A stretch of 64,000 nt of DNA, taken from positions 7,130,001 through 7,194,000 of the forward strand of contig NZ_CP109130.1 of the NCBI RefSeq assembly GCF_035917975.1, in the 5' to 3' direction. The translations under genes and the position numbers were made by a program. The notes below the pieces were generated by a model that did not search any database, was not told the origin of the DNA, and saw only the letters and a list, made by a program, of their open reading frames with translations. Source of the DNA: Streptosporangium sp. NBC_01756 (GTDB lineage Bacteria; Actinomycetota; Actinomycetes; Streptosporangiales; Streptosporangiaceae). Of the stretch, positions 28,211 to 36,752 are shown piece by piece; positions within the stretch are counted from its first letter, which is position 1; each line of letters begins with the position of its first letter.

Positions 28211-28423
28211 GCATCGGATGCGATCTGGCGACAGTTGGGTGTTCGTTGTCGCCTGGGCAGGCCTCGGTTGCGGCTGAGCTGGCCGTTCATGGGTGGTGCC
28301 GGTGTGGCTCGGTCAGGGTAGCCGGGTAAGCGGTCCCGGCGGGCGGGTATGCCGATTCTGCTGTCTTACCTGCGGGTCTGGCGGGTGGTCGCAGAGGATG
28401 CGAGGAACTCGCATCTGATGCGA
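28211..28423. repeat. GATGCGA motifs upstream of the integrase (possible recombinase-binding sites)
   Basis: GCATCGGATGC at 28211-28221 is continued by GATGCGA (28217-28223). The palindrome GATGCGAG-GAA-CTCGCATC lies at 28397-28415 and another GATGCGA at 28417-28423, 20 bp before the integrase start. Repeated short motifs of this type beside a tyrosine recombinase may be its binding or attachment sites. No further gene is seen in 27881-28442. Confidence 0.4.
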
Positions 28424-28442
28424 TCGACGGAGGGTGAGGCTT

Positions 28443-29570
28443 GTGGGGTTCGAGGCGCGTAACGTGGGGGCGGCTCGGTTGTCGCTGGTGGCGGGGGTTC
28501 CGTTGCTGCGGCCTGAGGAGCAGGTGTTCGCCGCGATGTTGGAGGGCTTCGCCAATCAGCAGCTGGCCCGGAACCTGGCGCGCACGACCATCGAGGGCCG
28601 GGAGAACACGGTGAAGGCGTTCGCGGCGTATGCGAACGCGTTCCCGTGGCAGTGGTCAGCGGCGATGGTGGACGAGTGGCTGGGCGATCTCCGGTCACTG
28701 CGGGACCTGAAGAAGTCCACGATCCGCGGCTACTCCCAGGCGGTCCGGGCGTTTTGCACCTACGCCACCGACCCGGCCTATGAGTGGGCGCAGCAGTGCC
28801 TGGCCAGATTCGGCACGCACCCGATCCAGGTCGTCCACGAGTGGAACACCGCCGTCCACGCCCAGGAAAACGAGTCAGACCCGGCCAAGCGGGCGTTCAC
28901 CCGGGCCGAGCTGGAAGCGTTGTTCGACTACGCCGACGAGCAGGTCGCCCGGATCCGGGCGTTCGGCCGCAAGGGTTGGCTGCCCGCATTCCGGGATGCG
29001 GTGCTGCTGAAGACCGCCTACTCCTACGGGCTGCGGCGCAACGAGACCCGGATGCTGGACGAGCCGGACTTCACCCGCAACCCGCACGGCCCCGAGTTCG
29101 GCGACTACGGCGTCTGCCTGGTCCGGCACGGGAAGGCCAAGAAGGGATCGCCGCCCAAGCGGCGCAGCGTGCTGACGGTCTGGCCGTGGTCGGCAGAGAT
29201 CCTCGACGAGTGGTTCACCGAGATCCGTCCGCACTTCGGCCTCGATGACAACCCGGCGGCCTGGCCGTCTGAACGCGGCCTGCGGGTCGGCTGCCAGCGC
29301 CTGAACTCTCGGCTCGCCACCTACCGGGACGCGCTCGGCCTCGATCCGGCCCTGGATTTTCATAGTCTCCGTCGCGCATATGTGACCCACTTGATCGAGG
29401 ACGGCTGGGATCCCCGGTTCGTCCAGGAACAGGTCGGGCACGAGCACGCCTCCACGACATCGATCTACACGTGTGTGTCGTCGGACTTCCGGACCCGGAC
29501 GCTCCGCCGCACCCTGGACGCCACCGTCACCGCCGCCCTCGCCGCCACGAAGAAGGGCGGAACATCATGA
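28443..29570 (+). CDS. Tyrosine recombinase / integrase
   Basis: 375 aa from GTG 28443, with GGAGGGTGAGG upstream. An N-terminal SAM-like core-binding domain (LARTTIEGRENTVKAFAAYA) precedes the catalytic domain. All key residues are visible: Arg in YSYGLRRNETRML, Lys in RHGKAKKG, HxxR in DFHSLRRAYVTHLI, His in QVGHEHASTTSIY and the Tyr nucleophile in SIYTCVSS. It is first in a three-gene operon with ATGA overlaps and is probably the active recombinase of the trio. Confidence 0.9.
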   Translation: MGFEARNVGAARLSLVAGVPLLRPEEQVFAAMLEGFANQQLARNLARTTIEGRENTVKAFAAYANAFPWQWSAAMVDEWLGDLRSLRDLKKSTIRGYSQAVRAFCTYATDPAYEWAQQCLARFGTHPIQVVHEWNTAVHAQENESDPAKRAFTRAELEALFDYADEQVARIRAFGRKGWLPAFRDAVLLKTAYSYGLRRNETRMLDEPDFTRNPHGPEFGDYGVCLVRHGKAKKGSPPKRRSVLTVWPWSAEILDEWFTEIRPHFGLDDNPAAWPSERGLRVGCQRLNSRLATYRDALGLDPALDFHSLRRAYVTHLIEDGWDPRFVQEQVGHEHASTTSIYTCVSSDFRTRTLRRTLDATVTAALAATKKGGTS

Positions 29571-29899
29571 AGCGCAAGGTCGGCTACTCCTGGCGGCTGC
29601 GGGAGATCATGGCCCAGAACGGCATGTTCGCCACCACCGACCTCGTCCCGCTCCTGTCCGATCGCGGCATCAAGCTGTCGGCCTCCCAAGTCCACCGGCT
29701 CGTCACCGGCACCCCCGAGCGGCTCTCTCTCCAAGTCCTCGCAGCGCTCTGCGACATCTTCGAGGTCACGCCCACCGACCTCGTCCCGGTCGAGGCGCAG
29801 AACGCCGGAGTCCGCAAGACCGCCAGCGACGACGTTCCCGGTCCGCCGCCCCCGGTGAACCTGCGGCCCAAACGGGCCCGGCCCACCCCCGAGGGATGA
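29567..29899 (+). CDS. Small XRE/Cro-type helix-turn-helix protein
   Basis: 110 aa; ATG overlaps the integrase stop. YSWRLREIMAQNGMFATTDL, then IKLSASQVHRLVTGTPERLS and VLAALCDIFEVTPTDLVPV, is a Cro/CI-like HTH with the usual second half. The C-terminal 35 residues are Pro-rich. Encoded between two recombinase-like proteins, it probably regulates the operon or helps place the recombinases on DNA (inference). Confidence 0.85.
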   Translation: MKRKVGYSWRLREIMAQNGMFATTDLVPLLSDRGIKLSASQVHRLVTGTPERLSLQVLAALCDIFEVTPTDLVPVEAQNAGVRKTASDDVPGPPPPVNLRPKRARPTPEG

Positions 29900-31383
29900 G
29901 CGTCAAACGGACCTGCGCCCGATGCCGGAGGTTCTCCTACTCCGCCGGCTGGTGGCCGGATGGGCCGGTCTGCCGAACCTGCGTCGACCGAGGCCTTCGG
30001 CTGCGCGGCACCTGCCCCGGTTGCGGCCAGGACCGTCTTCTCCCCGGCCTTCGGCCCGATGATCACGAGCCGATCTGCACCACCTGCGCCGAGTTCAAGC
30101 CGTCCTACCGCTGCTCGCGCTGCGGCCAGGAAGGCAAGCTCCACTCCAGGCGCCTGTGTTCCCGCTGCGCGCTCCACGACAGGCTCAGCGAACTCCTCGA
30201 TGACGGCACCGGCCAGGTTCATCCCCGATTGCTTCCGCTGTTCTTGTCCTTGACCAGCATGGAGAACCCGCTCACCGGCCTGACCTGGCTCTATGAGAAA
30301 TACAACCCCGACATGCTCCGCGGCCTGGCCGACGGAACCATCGACCTTACCCACGAAGCGTTCCACCAGCTGCCTCACGGCCGGGCTGCGTCTCACCTGC
30401 GCGAACTCCTCATGGCCTGCGGATTGCTCCCGGAGGTCGACAAACAGATCTGCCTGCTGGAACGCTGGCTCGTCCATCACCTCGACGTGATGAAACGCCC
30501 CACCCACCGGAAGATCATCCACCGGTTCGCGACCTGGGAGATCCTTCCCCGCCTCCGACGCATCGCCCAGAACAAAACGGCCCTGCCCTCCAGCCGCAGC
30601 TACGCAGGCCAACAGATCATTTACGCCACCCGCTTCCTCGCCTGGCTCGCCGAACGGCGCCTCACCCTGGACCGCTGCCGCCAAGGCCACCTCGACGCCT
30701 GGATCGTCGAGCACACGATCGACGAACGCAACGGCCTCCGCACCTTCCTGGACTGGGCCGCCCGCAACAAGCTCGCCAGACCGCTCGAACTCCCGCGAAC
30801 CGAGCCCCGACGGGGAACCCCGCTCGCCGCCCGAGAGCGCCTCGCGTTGCTCGGCCGCATGCTCACCGATGAGTCCTGCCCGCTCCGCACCCGGGTCGCC
30901 GCGACCCTCGTGCTCCTCTACGCCCAGCCCGTCAGCAGACTCGTCCAGCTCGACCTGGACGACATCATCACCGACGACGGCCAGGTCGCCATCCGCTTCG
31001 GAGACCCGCCCACACCCGTCCCCGAACCCTTCGCCATCCTGCTCCAGGACTACATCGCCCACCGCACGAACATGCGCACCGCGACCAACCCCGGCTCCCA
31101 ATGGCTGTTCCCCGGCCGCCGCGCCGGCCAGCCCCTCCGCCCCGAATGGCTCGCCAAGCAGATCACCCAGATGGGCGTCCCGACCACCGCAGCCCGCGGC
31201 GCCGCGCTCCGCCAACACCTCCAAGACAGCCCCGCACCCATCGTCGCCGACGCCCTCGGCTTCCACCCCGTCACCGCGGCGAAACTCGCCGCCGAGACCG
31301 GAACCACCTACAGCCGCTACGCCCCAGGCGACCACACACGGTCACCACGACCACTACCCCAGCGAAGAACTGACGACAGTTGA
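29896..31383 (+). CDS. Zinc-finger protein with tyrosine-recombinase-like C-terminal domain
   Basis: 495 aa; ATG overlaps the previous stop. The first ~95 residues hold six CxxC knuckles (CARC, CRTC, CPGC, CTTC, CSRC, CSRC), enough for three zinc ribbons. The C-terminal half has the layout of a tyrosine recombinase: VLLYAQPVSRLVQLDLDDI resembles the first Arg box, and RQHLQDSPAPIVADALGFHP followed by TTYSRYA resembles the second box and Tyr. The usual HxxR is not evident, so activity is doubtful. Likely a DNA-binding partner of the first integrase. Confidence 0.75.
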   Translation: MSVKRTCARCRRFSYSAGWWPDGPVCRTCVDRGLRLRGTCPGCGQDRLLPGLRPDDHEPICTTCAEFKPSYRCSRCGQEGKLHSRRLCSRCALHDRLSELLDDGTGQVHPRLLPLFLSLTSMENPLTGLTWLYEKYNPDMLRGLADGTIDLTHEAFHQLPHGRAASHLRELLMACGLLPEVDKQICLLERWLVHHLDVMKRPTHRKIIHRFATWEILPRLRRIAQNKTALPSSRSYAGQQIIYATRFLAWLAERRLTLDRCRQGHLDAWIVEHTIDERNGLRTFLDWAARNKLARPLELPRTEPRRGTPLAARERLALLGRMLTDESCPLRTRVAATLVLLYAQPVSRLVQLDLDDIITDDGQVAIRFGDPPTPVPEPFAILLQDYIAHRTNMRTATNPGSQWLFPGRRAGQPLRPEWLAKQITQMGVPTTAARGAALRQHLQDSPAPIVADALGFHPVTAAKLAAETGTTYSRYAPGDHTRSPRPLPQRRTDDS

Positions 31384-31413
31384 ATACGCGACCTCACCAG
31401 TCCGGGACCCCGT

Positions 31414-31436
31414 GAGGGGTACCGGCCCCTCTTCTT
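31414..31436 (+). terminator. Putative terminator after the recombinase operon
   Basis: GAGGGG-TACCGG-CCCCTC stem followed by TTCTT, 30 bp after the stop of the trio. Confidence 0.55.
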
Positions 31437-31447
31437 GCCAGAACGCC

Positions 31448-32521
31448 CTATGAGTCGGCCAGGTCGGCGTGGCCGCCGAACATCGTTGCGGCCTGGTGGC
31501 CCGCGGCCTGGTTCTGGGTGACGTAGGGTCGTAGCTCTTGTTCGTAGGCAGCGAAGGCGGCCATGTGGTCTCCGGCCGCCGAGGCCAGGCTGCGGGTGAG
31601 GGTTCGGGCGCCGATCAGCGCTTGTGAGGTGCCCATGCCGCTGGTCGGGGCGGCGCAGTAGCCCGCGTCTCCGAGCAGGGCGATCCGGCCGCACGACCAG
31701 TGGTCCAGGTGGACCTGGCAGGTCGAGGAGAAGTAGAAGTCGTCCGCTTCGCTCATCGCCTCCAGCAGTCGGGGCGCCTGTCCGCCGAAGCCGGCGAAAG
31801 CCACTCGTACTGCGTTCTCCTGCTCGTCTCGGCTGCGTCGGTCCAGCGCGGGTGAGGCGGTGGCGAAGGAGAAGCTGGCTGTCAGGCGGCCCGGTGCGCC
31901 GGAGCTGAACAGATAGAGCGCCGCACCGGAGCCTTGCTGCAGCAGGCCGCTACGCTCCAGGCCGAGGTGGTTGGCGGTGCTGAAGCCGGCTCCGGACAGG
32001 CCCAGGTGGCGCAGCGCATCGGCGTGCGGGCCGAAGGCCAGTTGCCGCACCTTGGAATAGACGCCGTCGGCTCCGATCACCAAGTCGAACTCGCGGGCGG
32101 TGCCACGCTCGAACTCGACCGTGACGCCGGAGTCGTGCTGGGTCAGCGCGCTGATCGAATCGTTGAACACGTAGGTCACGTCGTCGGCGGTGATGCGGTG
32201 AAGGATCCGGGTCAGCTCCTGCTTCGGCACCTCCAGTTCGCCGGCGAAGACCTCGGCGGGCAGCCGTCCGGTCTCCCCGCCCTTGTCGTCCAGCAAGGTG
32301 GTGCCGCGCATCTTCGTGTCGTGTCCGCGCATCTCGGCGAGGACGCCCAGTTCCTCCAGCACGTCGAACGCCTCGCCGCGGAAGTCCACCGCGTAGCCGC
32401 TGTCGCGAAGCTCGGGCGCGCGCTCGACCACACTCACCTCGTACCCGTCGCGGTTCAGGAAGAAGGCGAGGGTGGGTCCGGCCACGCTCGCGCCTGAGAT
32501 CAGCACTGTCGTCTTGGTCAT
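31448..32521 (-). CDS. FAD-dependent monooxygenase (TetX-like PF01494 class)
   Basis: 357 aa from ATG 32521. The FAD-binding GxGxxG-type segment is LISGASVAGPTLAFFLNRDG. The second FAD motif DLVIGADGVYSKVR and third motif IALLGDAGYCAAPTSGMGTS are complete. This class hydroxylates aromatic or polyketide substrates; relatives include tetracycline-inactivating TetX and tailoring enzymes, and the substrate cannot be told from sequence. It is divergent from a TetR regulator with an operator between them, a typical inducible detoxification pair and likely passenger cargo of the transposon. Confidence 0.88.
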   Translation of the reverse strand: MTKTTVLISGASVAGPTLAFFLNRDGYEVSVVERAPELRDSGYAVDFRGEAFDVLEELGVLAEMRGHDTKMRGTTLLDDKGGETGRLPAEVFAGELEVPKQELTRILHRITADDVTYVFNDSISALTQHDSGVTVEFERGTAREFDLVIGADGVYSKVRQLAFGPHADALRHLGLSGAGFSTANHLGLERSGLLQQGSGAALYLFSSGAPGRLTASFSFATASPALDRRSRDEQENAVRVAFAGFGGQAPRLLEAMSEADDFYFSSTCQVHLDHWSCGRIALLGDAGYCAAPTSGMGTSQALIGARTLTRSLASAAGDHMAAFAAYEQELRPYVTQNQAAGHQAATMFGGHADLADS

Positions 32522-32545
32522 GGCCGTGACGGTAAGGCGATTTGC

Positions 32546-32580
32546 CCATTTGGTCAAACCATTTGGATAGACCGAATGGT
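32546..32580. promoter_or_regulatory. TetR operator between divergent monooxygenase and regulator genes
   Basis: ACCATTTGG-N5-CCGAATGGT (32558-32580) is an inverted repeat with one mismatch. An extra half site CCATTTGG is at 32546-32553. The position in the 84-bp divergent gap fits a site that controls both genes. Confidence 0.65.
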
Positions 32581-32605
32581 CAAGGCGTCGGCTATGCTGC
32601 ACGGC

Positions 32606-33097
32606 ATGGGAAACCGAGAGGATCTGCTAGCCGGAGCCAAGCGGTGCCTGATCGAACGCGGGTGGGCTCGCACGACCGTCCGGGACATCGCCTCGGCCGC
32701 CGGAGTGAGCCATGCCGCCATTGGCTACCACTTCGGCTCCAAGGACGCTCTGCTCACCCAGGCCCTGGTGGAAGCGGTCGACGAACTCAGCGACGAACTC
32801 GCCCGCCGCACCCCCTCGGACGAGCCGGAGCGGCGCTGGCAGGCCCTGATCGACAGCTTCACCACCCACCGGGCGTTGTGGGTGGCGCAGCTCGAGGCCG
32901 CGGTGCAGGCGGAGCGGTCGCCGGAGGTACGCGAACACCTCGCCCGAGGGCAGCGGGAGGGACGGGAGGGACTCGGCGGCTCGGTCCCGCTCGCCCTGCT
33001 GACCGGCCTGATGATGCAGTGGTTGCTTGATCCGGACCACGCGCCCGCCGGCGCGGACGTGATCGCGGAACTCCGATCACTCGCCACCGAACCCTGA
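32606..33097 (+). CDS. TetR-family transcriptional regulator
   Basis: 163 aa from ATG 32606. TATGCT at 32593-32598 could be a -10 giving a leaderless transcript; upstream ATGs at 32594 and 32576 are less likely. The HTH is clear: GWARTTVRDIASAAGVSHAAIGYHFGS (three helices). The C-terminal ligand domain is short (about 110 residues). It should repress the divergent monooxygenase until an inducer binds. Start choice is uncertain by up to ten residues. Confidence 0.9.
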   Translation: MGNREDLLAGAKRCLIERGWARTTVRDIASAAGVSHAAIGYHFGSKDALLTQALVEAVDELSDELARRTPSDEPERRWQALIDSFTTHRALWVAQLEAAVQAERSPEVREHLARGQREGREGLGGSVPLALLTGLMMQWLLDPDHAPAGADVIAELRSLATEP

Positions 33098-33137
33098 CGA
33101 GACCGACCTGTGGGGAGCCGGATGAGTTGATCGGCGC

Positions 33138-33175
33138 GGCCCTCCGCTCCCGAAGGTGCCCCAGCCCCAAAGTAG
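33138..33175 (+). repeat. Internal third copy of the Tn3-family terminal repeat
   Basis: GGCCCTCCGCTCCCGAAGGTG... matches the outer ends in its first 17 bases and again at CCCCAGCC and AAAGTAG/CAGGTAG. It lies in the left-end orientation just before the resolvase. Together with the right end it would bound a 3.8-kb core transposon. The five bases before it (GGCGC) do not match CAGTA. Confidence 0.7.
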
Positions 33176-33189
33176 TCGTGATCTCGCTG

Positions 33190-33331
33190 CGGCACCTTCG
33201 CGAAGGTGCCGGGATTAGATGGTTTCCCGACAGGGTGCTCACCTGGCCCTGAGAAAAGGGTATAGGAGGACAAAACACCACGCTTGGCGGGCCATTTCGG
33301 GTTTCGATTGACGACAGTATTTTCCGACAGG
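33190..33331. other. Candidate resolution (res) site upstream of the resolvase
   Basis: A perfect 22-bp palindrome CGGCACCTTCG-CGAAGGTGCCG spans 33190-33211. The similar segments TTTCCCGACAGG (33223-33234) and TTTTCCGACAGG (33320-33331) follow, with GACGACAG between. Tn3-type res sites are made of several such subsites next to the resolvase gene. The order fits, but subsite limits cannot be fixed by eye. Confidence 0.5.
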
Positions 33332-33365
33332 TAGAACGGGGCTTCGTCCTTCCTGAGGAGCGCCG

Positions 33366-34028
33366 GTGCGGATCGTCTACTCCCGCTCGTCCACCGCGAC
33401 CCAGTCCCTGCTGCGGCAGCGGCACATCCTCACCGAGGCCGGGCTGCTGGTCCGGACCGAGGGTGTGGCCGAGGGGTTCCACCCGGCTCCGGGGGTGCGG
33501 CTGTTCGAGGACCCGGCGACGACCTCCAAGATTCCCGCGCTGGAGCGGCCCGCGTTCGCCAAGGTCGCCGCCGCCGCGCATCCCGGAGACACCCTCACGG
33601 TGTCGGAGCTGTTCCGGCTGTGCCGCGACCTGGTCGACATCCACGCTGTCCACGACTGGTGCCAGGCCCGCGGCGTGGTGCTGCGGGTCCTGTCCGGGCC
33701 GCTGTCGAACTTCCACGACCTGGCCGCCAACGACGCGACCACCGCCCTGATCATCAACGTGATCACTGCCGTCGGGCAGTTCCAGCGCGACCTGCAGAAC
33801 GAGCTGACGGCCGAGGGGATCGCTGCGGCGGAAGCCGAAGGCCGCTATCGCGGCCGGCCGCCCGCGCTGACCGGCGCCCAGCTCGAGGAGGTGCGGTCAG
33901 CGTTCCAGGACCAAGGCGCCTCGATCGCGGCACTCGCACGCGCGCAGGGGGTGAGCCGCGCCGCCGTCCGGACCGCGCTGGCCGATCTGCTGCCTGACCA
34001 GCCGATCCCGCTCCCGCGATCGCCCTGA
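33366..34028 (+). CDS. Serine recombinase (Tn3-type resolvase)
   Basis: 220 aa from GTG 33366 with GAGGAG upstream. RIVYSRSSTATQSLLRQRHI is the catalytic N-terminus; the Ser at residue 9 is the expected nucleophile. FAKVAAAAHPGDTLTVSELF, NFHDLAANDATTALIINVI and QFQRDLQNELTAEGIAAAEAEG are resolvase signatures. A C-terminal HTH (ASIAALARAQGVSRAAVRTA) binds res. It resolves cointegrates made by TnpA. It converges on tnpA, with 18 bp between stops. Confidence 0.9.
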   Translation: MRIVYSRSSTATQSLLRQRHILTEAGLLVRTEGVAEGFHPAPGVRLFEDPATTSKIPALERPAFAKVAAAAHPGDTLTVSELFRLCRDLVDIHAVHDWCQARGVVLRVLSGPLSNFHDLAANDATTALIINVITAVGQFQRDLQNELTAEGIAAAEAEGRYRGRPPALTGAQLEEVRSAFQDQGASIAALARAQGVSRAAVRTALADLLPDQPIPLPRSP

Positions 34029-34046
34029 TCGCGGGAGCGGAATCGG

Positions 34047-36752
34047 TCAGGCAGCGAGGCCGAGGTCGAGGCGGCGGCCCATGCCGATGTCGATCGTGCC
34101 GTATAGGTTGGCGTTGGACCAGAACAGGGGCGAAAGGCCGCGCTTGTCGGCGTCCGTCAGTCGCTGCTGCCAGACGGGGTCCTTGAGGACGGACTGGACA
34201 AGCAGGGTGTTGATGAACACCAGCGCGGACTGCAGCAGGTGCAGGCTGAGCATGGAGACCTCCTGGTGCTCCTTGTCGCTGCCGGGGATGGTGCCGGCGC
34301 TGCCGTAGAACAGGTCGGTGTTGGCGGAGTTCCAGTTCTCCACGACCTGCAGGCCCTCGTGGATCTCGCGGCGCAGCTCTTGGGCGGCGACGTACTCGGC
34401 GACGAACACGCTCTTGACCGCCTTGCCGAGTTCCTCGATGGCTTTGTAGGTGGGGTGCTTGGGGCCGCCGCGGGTGAAGCGGCGCAGCACCTGCTCGGCC
34501 TCGGCCGTGCCCAACCGCAGCGCGGTGGCGTACTTGACCATCTGGTCGTACTGCTGGGCGATGATCTCCCAGTCGACCGGCTTGTCCGCCACCATGCCCT
34601 CCAAGCAGGCCGGGACCTGGTCATCGGCGTCCGCCTTCACCAGCTTCTGATGGGCGATCCTCTTCATCCGCGGCAGCAGCTTGAACCCCAGCAAGTAGGA
34701 GAACGCGAACCCCACCAGGGACTGGCCGTGACTGTCTGTGTACTGGCGGTCGATGGTCGCGTCGGTGCAGTGCCGCAGCACGCCCTCCATCATCGCGGCG
34801 ACCTCGGAGGCGTTGCAGGACCGAAGCTGGGAGTAGACACACACCGACTTGCGGTCCACATGCCAATAGATCATCACGCCGTGGCCGCCGTACCGGGCGT
34901 GGTACTCGGTCATCAGGTTCGACGACCACGACCCGAACTTCTTCGAATCCGACGCGCACGCGGTCCCGTTGCCCCACCACAGCGGGTCCCGCATCCTCAG
35001 GGTGGCGTTGACCAGCGTCGCGATCGCCGCTCGCAGGTTGTCGCGTTTGACGAACAGGTGCCGGGTCGCCCGCAGGGCCGCTTCGGTCTCGCCGTGGCGG
35101 CCGCCGTCGGCGACCCGTTTGATCCCCACGTTCGTGCCGAGCGCGTACAAGACCAGCAGCAGCCGTTTGCGGATCACCTCCCGCGGGGTCGCCTCCCTCG
35201 TGGCGACCGTGGTGAAGGCGTCGGTGAAGCCGGTGACGAAGTCGGACTCCTTCAGGAAGTCCAGCAGGTCGATGATCCCCCAGCGGGCGGCGACCTCGGT
35301 GTGCAGCGCCCGCAGGTTCTCTGGGACCTTCAGCTTGCCCAGGTCGGGGATGTGCCAGCGCGGCTCGCCGCGGTGCGTCTTCACCTTCGTACCGCCGGAC
35401 TTGTTCCTGCTGACCGCCTGACCGCATGCCGTCATCGAGGCGCGCATCGCCTCCTTCAACATTTCGATGAACACGCTGCTGTCCAGCGGTTGACGCAGGT
35501 TTTCGTAATGGACGTCGCGGTTGTCCTCGAAATCGGTCGGCAAGTCCTCCTCGGGGTTGCGCCAGCGGCGGGCACCGGCGACGTAGATCTCGCGGCGGCG
35601 CAGCGCGTCCTTCAACGACACGATCACGCACAGCTCGTAGGAGGCCCGCTCGATGATGCCGTCGCTGTCAACGACCGCTTCCAACCAGCCGTCCGGCACC
35701 ACCCCTTGGATGGGGATGTTCTCCGAGGCGTCATAGTGGCGGGTGGTGTTCGGGATGTCGGCGTAGCGCTGCAACAGATCCAGGGCGTCCATCACCGGCC
35801 GGTAGGCGGTGTTGTTGCACTTGAACTCGATCGCGGCCAGCAGCTTGGGCAGCATCCGCCGGTAGTAGGAGGTATAGGAACTGGTCAGCGCCGTCCGCAC
35901 CCGGGCCTTGTAGGCCCTGGCGTCCGCCTTCGCCTCCGCCACCAGCGCCTGCAGCGTCGCCTCCCCGCCCGGCACCGCCGGGAACACCACCTGCCGGACC
36001 GTACCCTCCGGTGCCCGCAACGACGCCTCGGCGATCGAGAACAGCTTCTCGGTCTTGCGATGCACCTTCCTGGCCTCGGCCTCGATCGCCCGCTCGACCT
36101 TCCGCTCCGCCCGAGTGTTGATCTTCGACACCAGGCCAATGAACAGATCGACCAGCGCGTCCGTGATCTCCGCCGTCCGCGACCACGCCAACGCGGCCAC
36201 CAACGTCAACCGAACCGGCGGCTGGTTCGCCGCGAAGTCCGACGGATGCGAGGCCATCGCCCGCGCCCGCCAGGAGGCCACCAGCCGATCCGAATAACCT
36301 CCGAACAGATCCACCGCCAGCCCCAGCGCCTTCGCCCGCCGCAGCTTGACAATCTCCTCCAGCAGCGCCGCCCGCAGCCCTTCGTCCGTGAACACCATCG
36401 GGCAGATCTTGTCCGCCAGCCACTCGGCCAGCACATCCTCATCCGCCCGGGTTGACTCCCGGAACCCCAGCGCGTCCCGCACCTGGGCCCGGTGTCGCTC
36501 GATCGACCGGCCCGACCAGTCGTACTCCGCCAGCAACGCCGACTCGACCTTCACCTGGCCGGCCACATAGTCCACCGCAGCCTTGGGCAGCTCACCCACG
36601 TGCCGTGGGAACCGGCCCTCCTGCTCGAAGAACTTCAGCATCAGGCCGAACCCCAGACGGGTCGCCCCCGTCTTGTTCCCCACCAGCTCCCAGTCGCCGT
36701 CCAGCAGCGTCCACGACGCGATCAGCTCCTCCGGCTCCCACTCCCGCCGCAC
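34047..36752 (-). CDS. tnpA: Tn3-family transposase TnpA
   Basis: 901 aa, somewhat shorter than the ~1000 aa of classic members but complete at both ends. The N-terminal DUF4158-like DNA-binding region (LGFGLMLKFFEQEGRFPRH) recognises the ends. The catalytic domain has Asp near 600 (ACASDSKKFGSWSSNL), Asp near 673 (YTDSHGQSLVGFAFSYLLGF) and Glu near 805 (HEGLQVVENWNSAN), the DDE set. It ends in LFWSNANLYGTIDIGMGRRL. No frameshift is seen, so it should be active. Its ends lie at 25987 and 36912. Confidence 0.95.
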   Translation of the reverse strand: MRREWEPEELIASWTLLDGDWELVGNKTGATRLGFGLMLKFFEQEGRFPRHVGELPKAAVDYVAGQVKVESALLAEYDWSGRSIERHRAQVRDALGFRESTRADEDVLAEWLADKICPMVFTDEGLRAALLEEIVKLRRAKALGLAVDLFGGYSDRLVASWRARAMASHPSDFAANQPPVRLTLVAALAWSRTAEITDALVDLFIGLVSKINTRAERKVERAIEAEARKVHRKTEKLFSIAEASLRAPEGTVRQVVFPAVPGGEATLQALVAEAKADARAYKARVRTALTSSYTSYYRRMLPKLLAAIEFKCNNTAYRPVMDALDLLQRYADIPNTTRHYDASENIPIQGVVPDGWLEAVVDSDGIIERASYELCVIVSLKDALRRREIYVAGARRWRNPEEDLPTDFEDNRDVHYENLRQPLDSSVFIEMLKEAMRASMTACGQAVSRNKSGGTKVKTHRGEPRWHIPDLGKLKVPENLRALHTEVAARWGIIDLLDFLKESDFVTGFTDAFTTVATREATPREVIRKRLLLVLYALGTNVGIKRVADGGRHGETEAALRATRHLFVKRDNLRAAIATLVNATLRMRDPLWWGNGTACASDSKKFGSWSSNLMTEYHARYGGHGVMIYWHVDRKSVCVYSQLRSCNASEVAAMMEGVLRHCTDATIDRQYTDSHGQSLVGFAFSYLLGFKLLPRMKRIAHQKLVKADADDQVPACLEGMVADKPVDWEIIAQQYDQMVKYATALRLGTAEAEQVLRRFTRGGPKHPTYKAIEELGKAVKSVFVAEYVAAQELRREIHEGLQVVENWNSANTDLFYGSAGTIPGSDKEHQEVSMLSLHLLQSALVFINTLLVQSVLKDPVWQQRLTDADKRGLSPLFWSNANLYGTIDIGMGRRLDLGLAA

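Noticed and set aside
27973..28329. Plus-strand frame across element B with repeated SISVGFFAITTGTP-like words
   Set aside because: The repetition reflects the DNA repeat ends, it has no ribosome site, and the frame is not kept equally in element A.
36228..36240. A GATGCGAGG copy similar to the integrase-proximal motifs
   Set aside because: It lies inside the coding part of tnpA and is alone, so it is probably chance.
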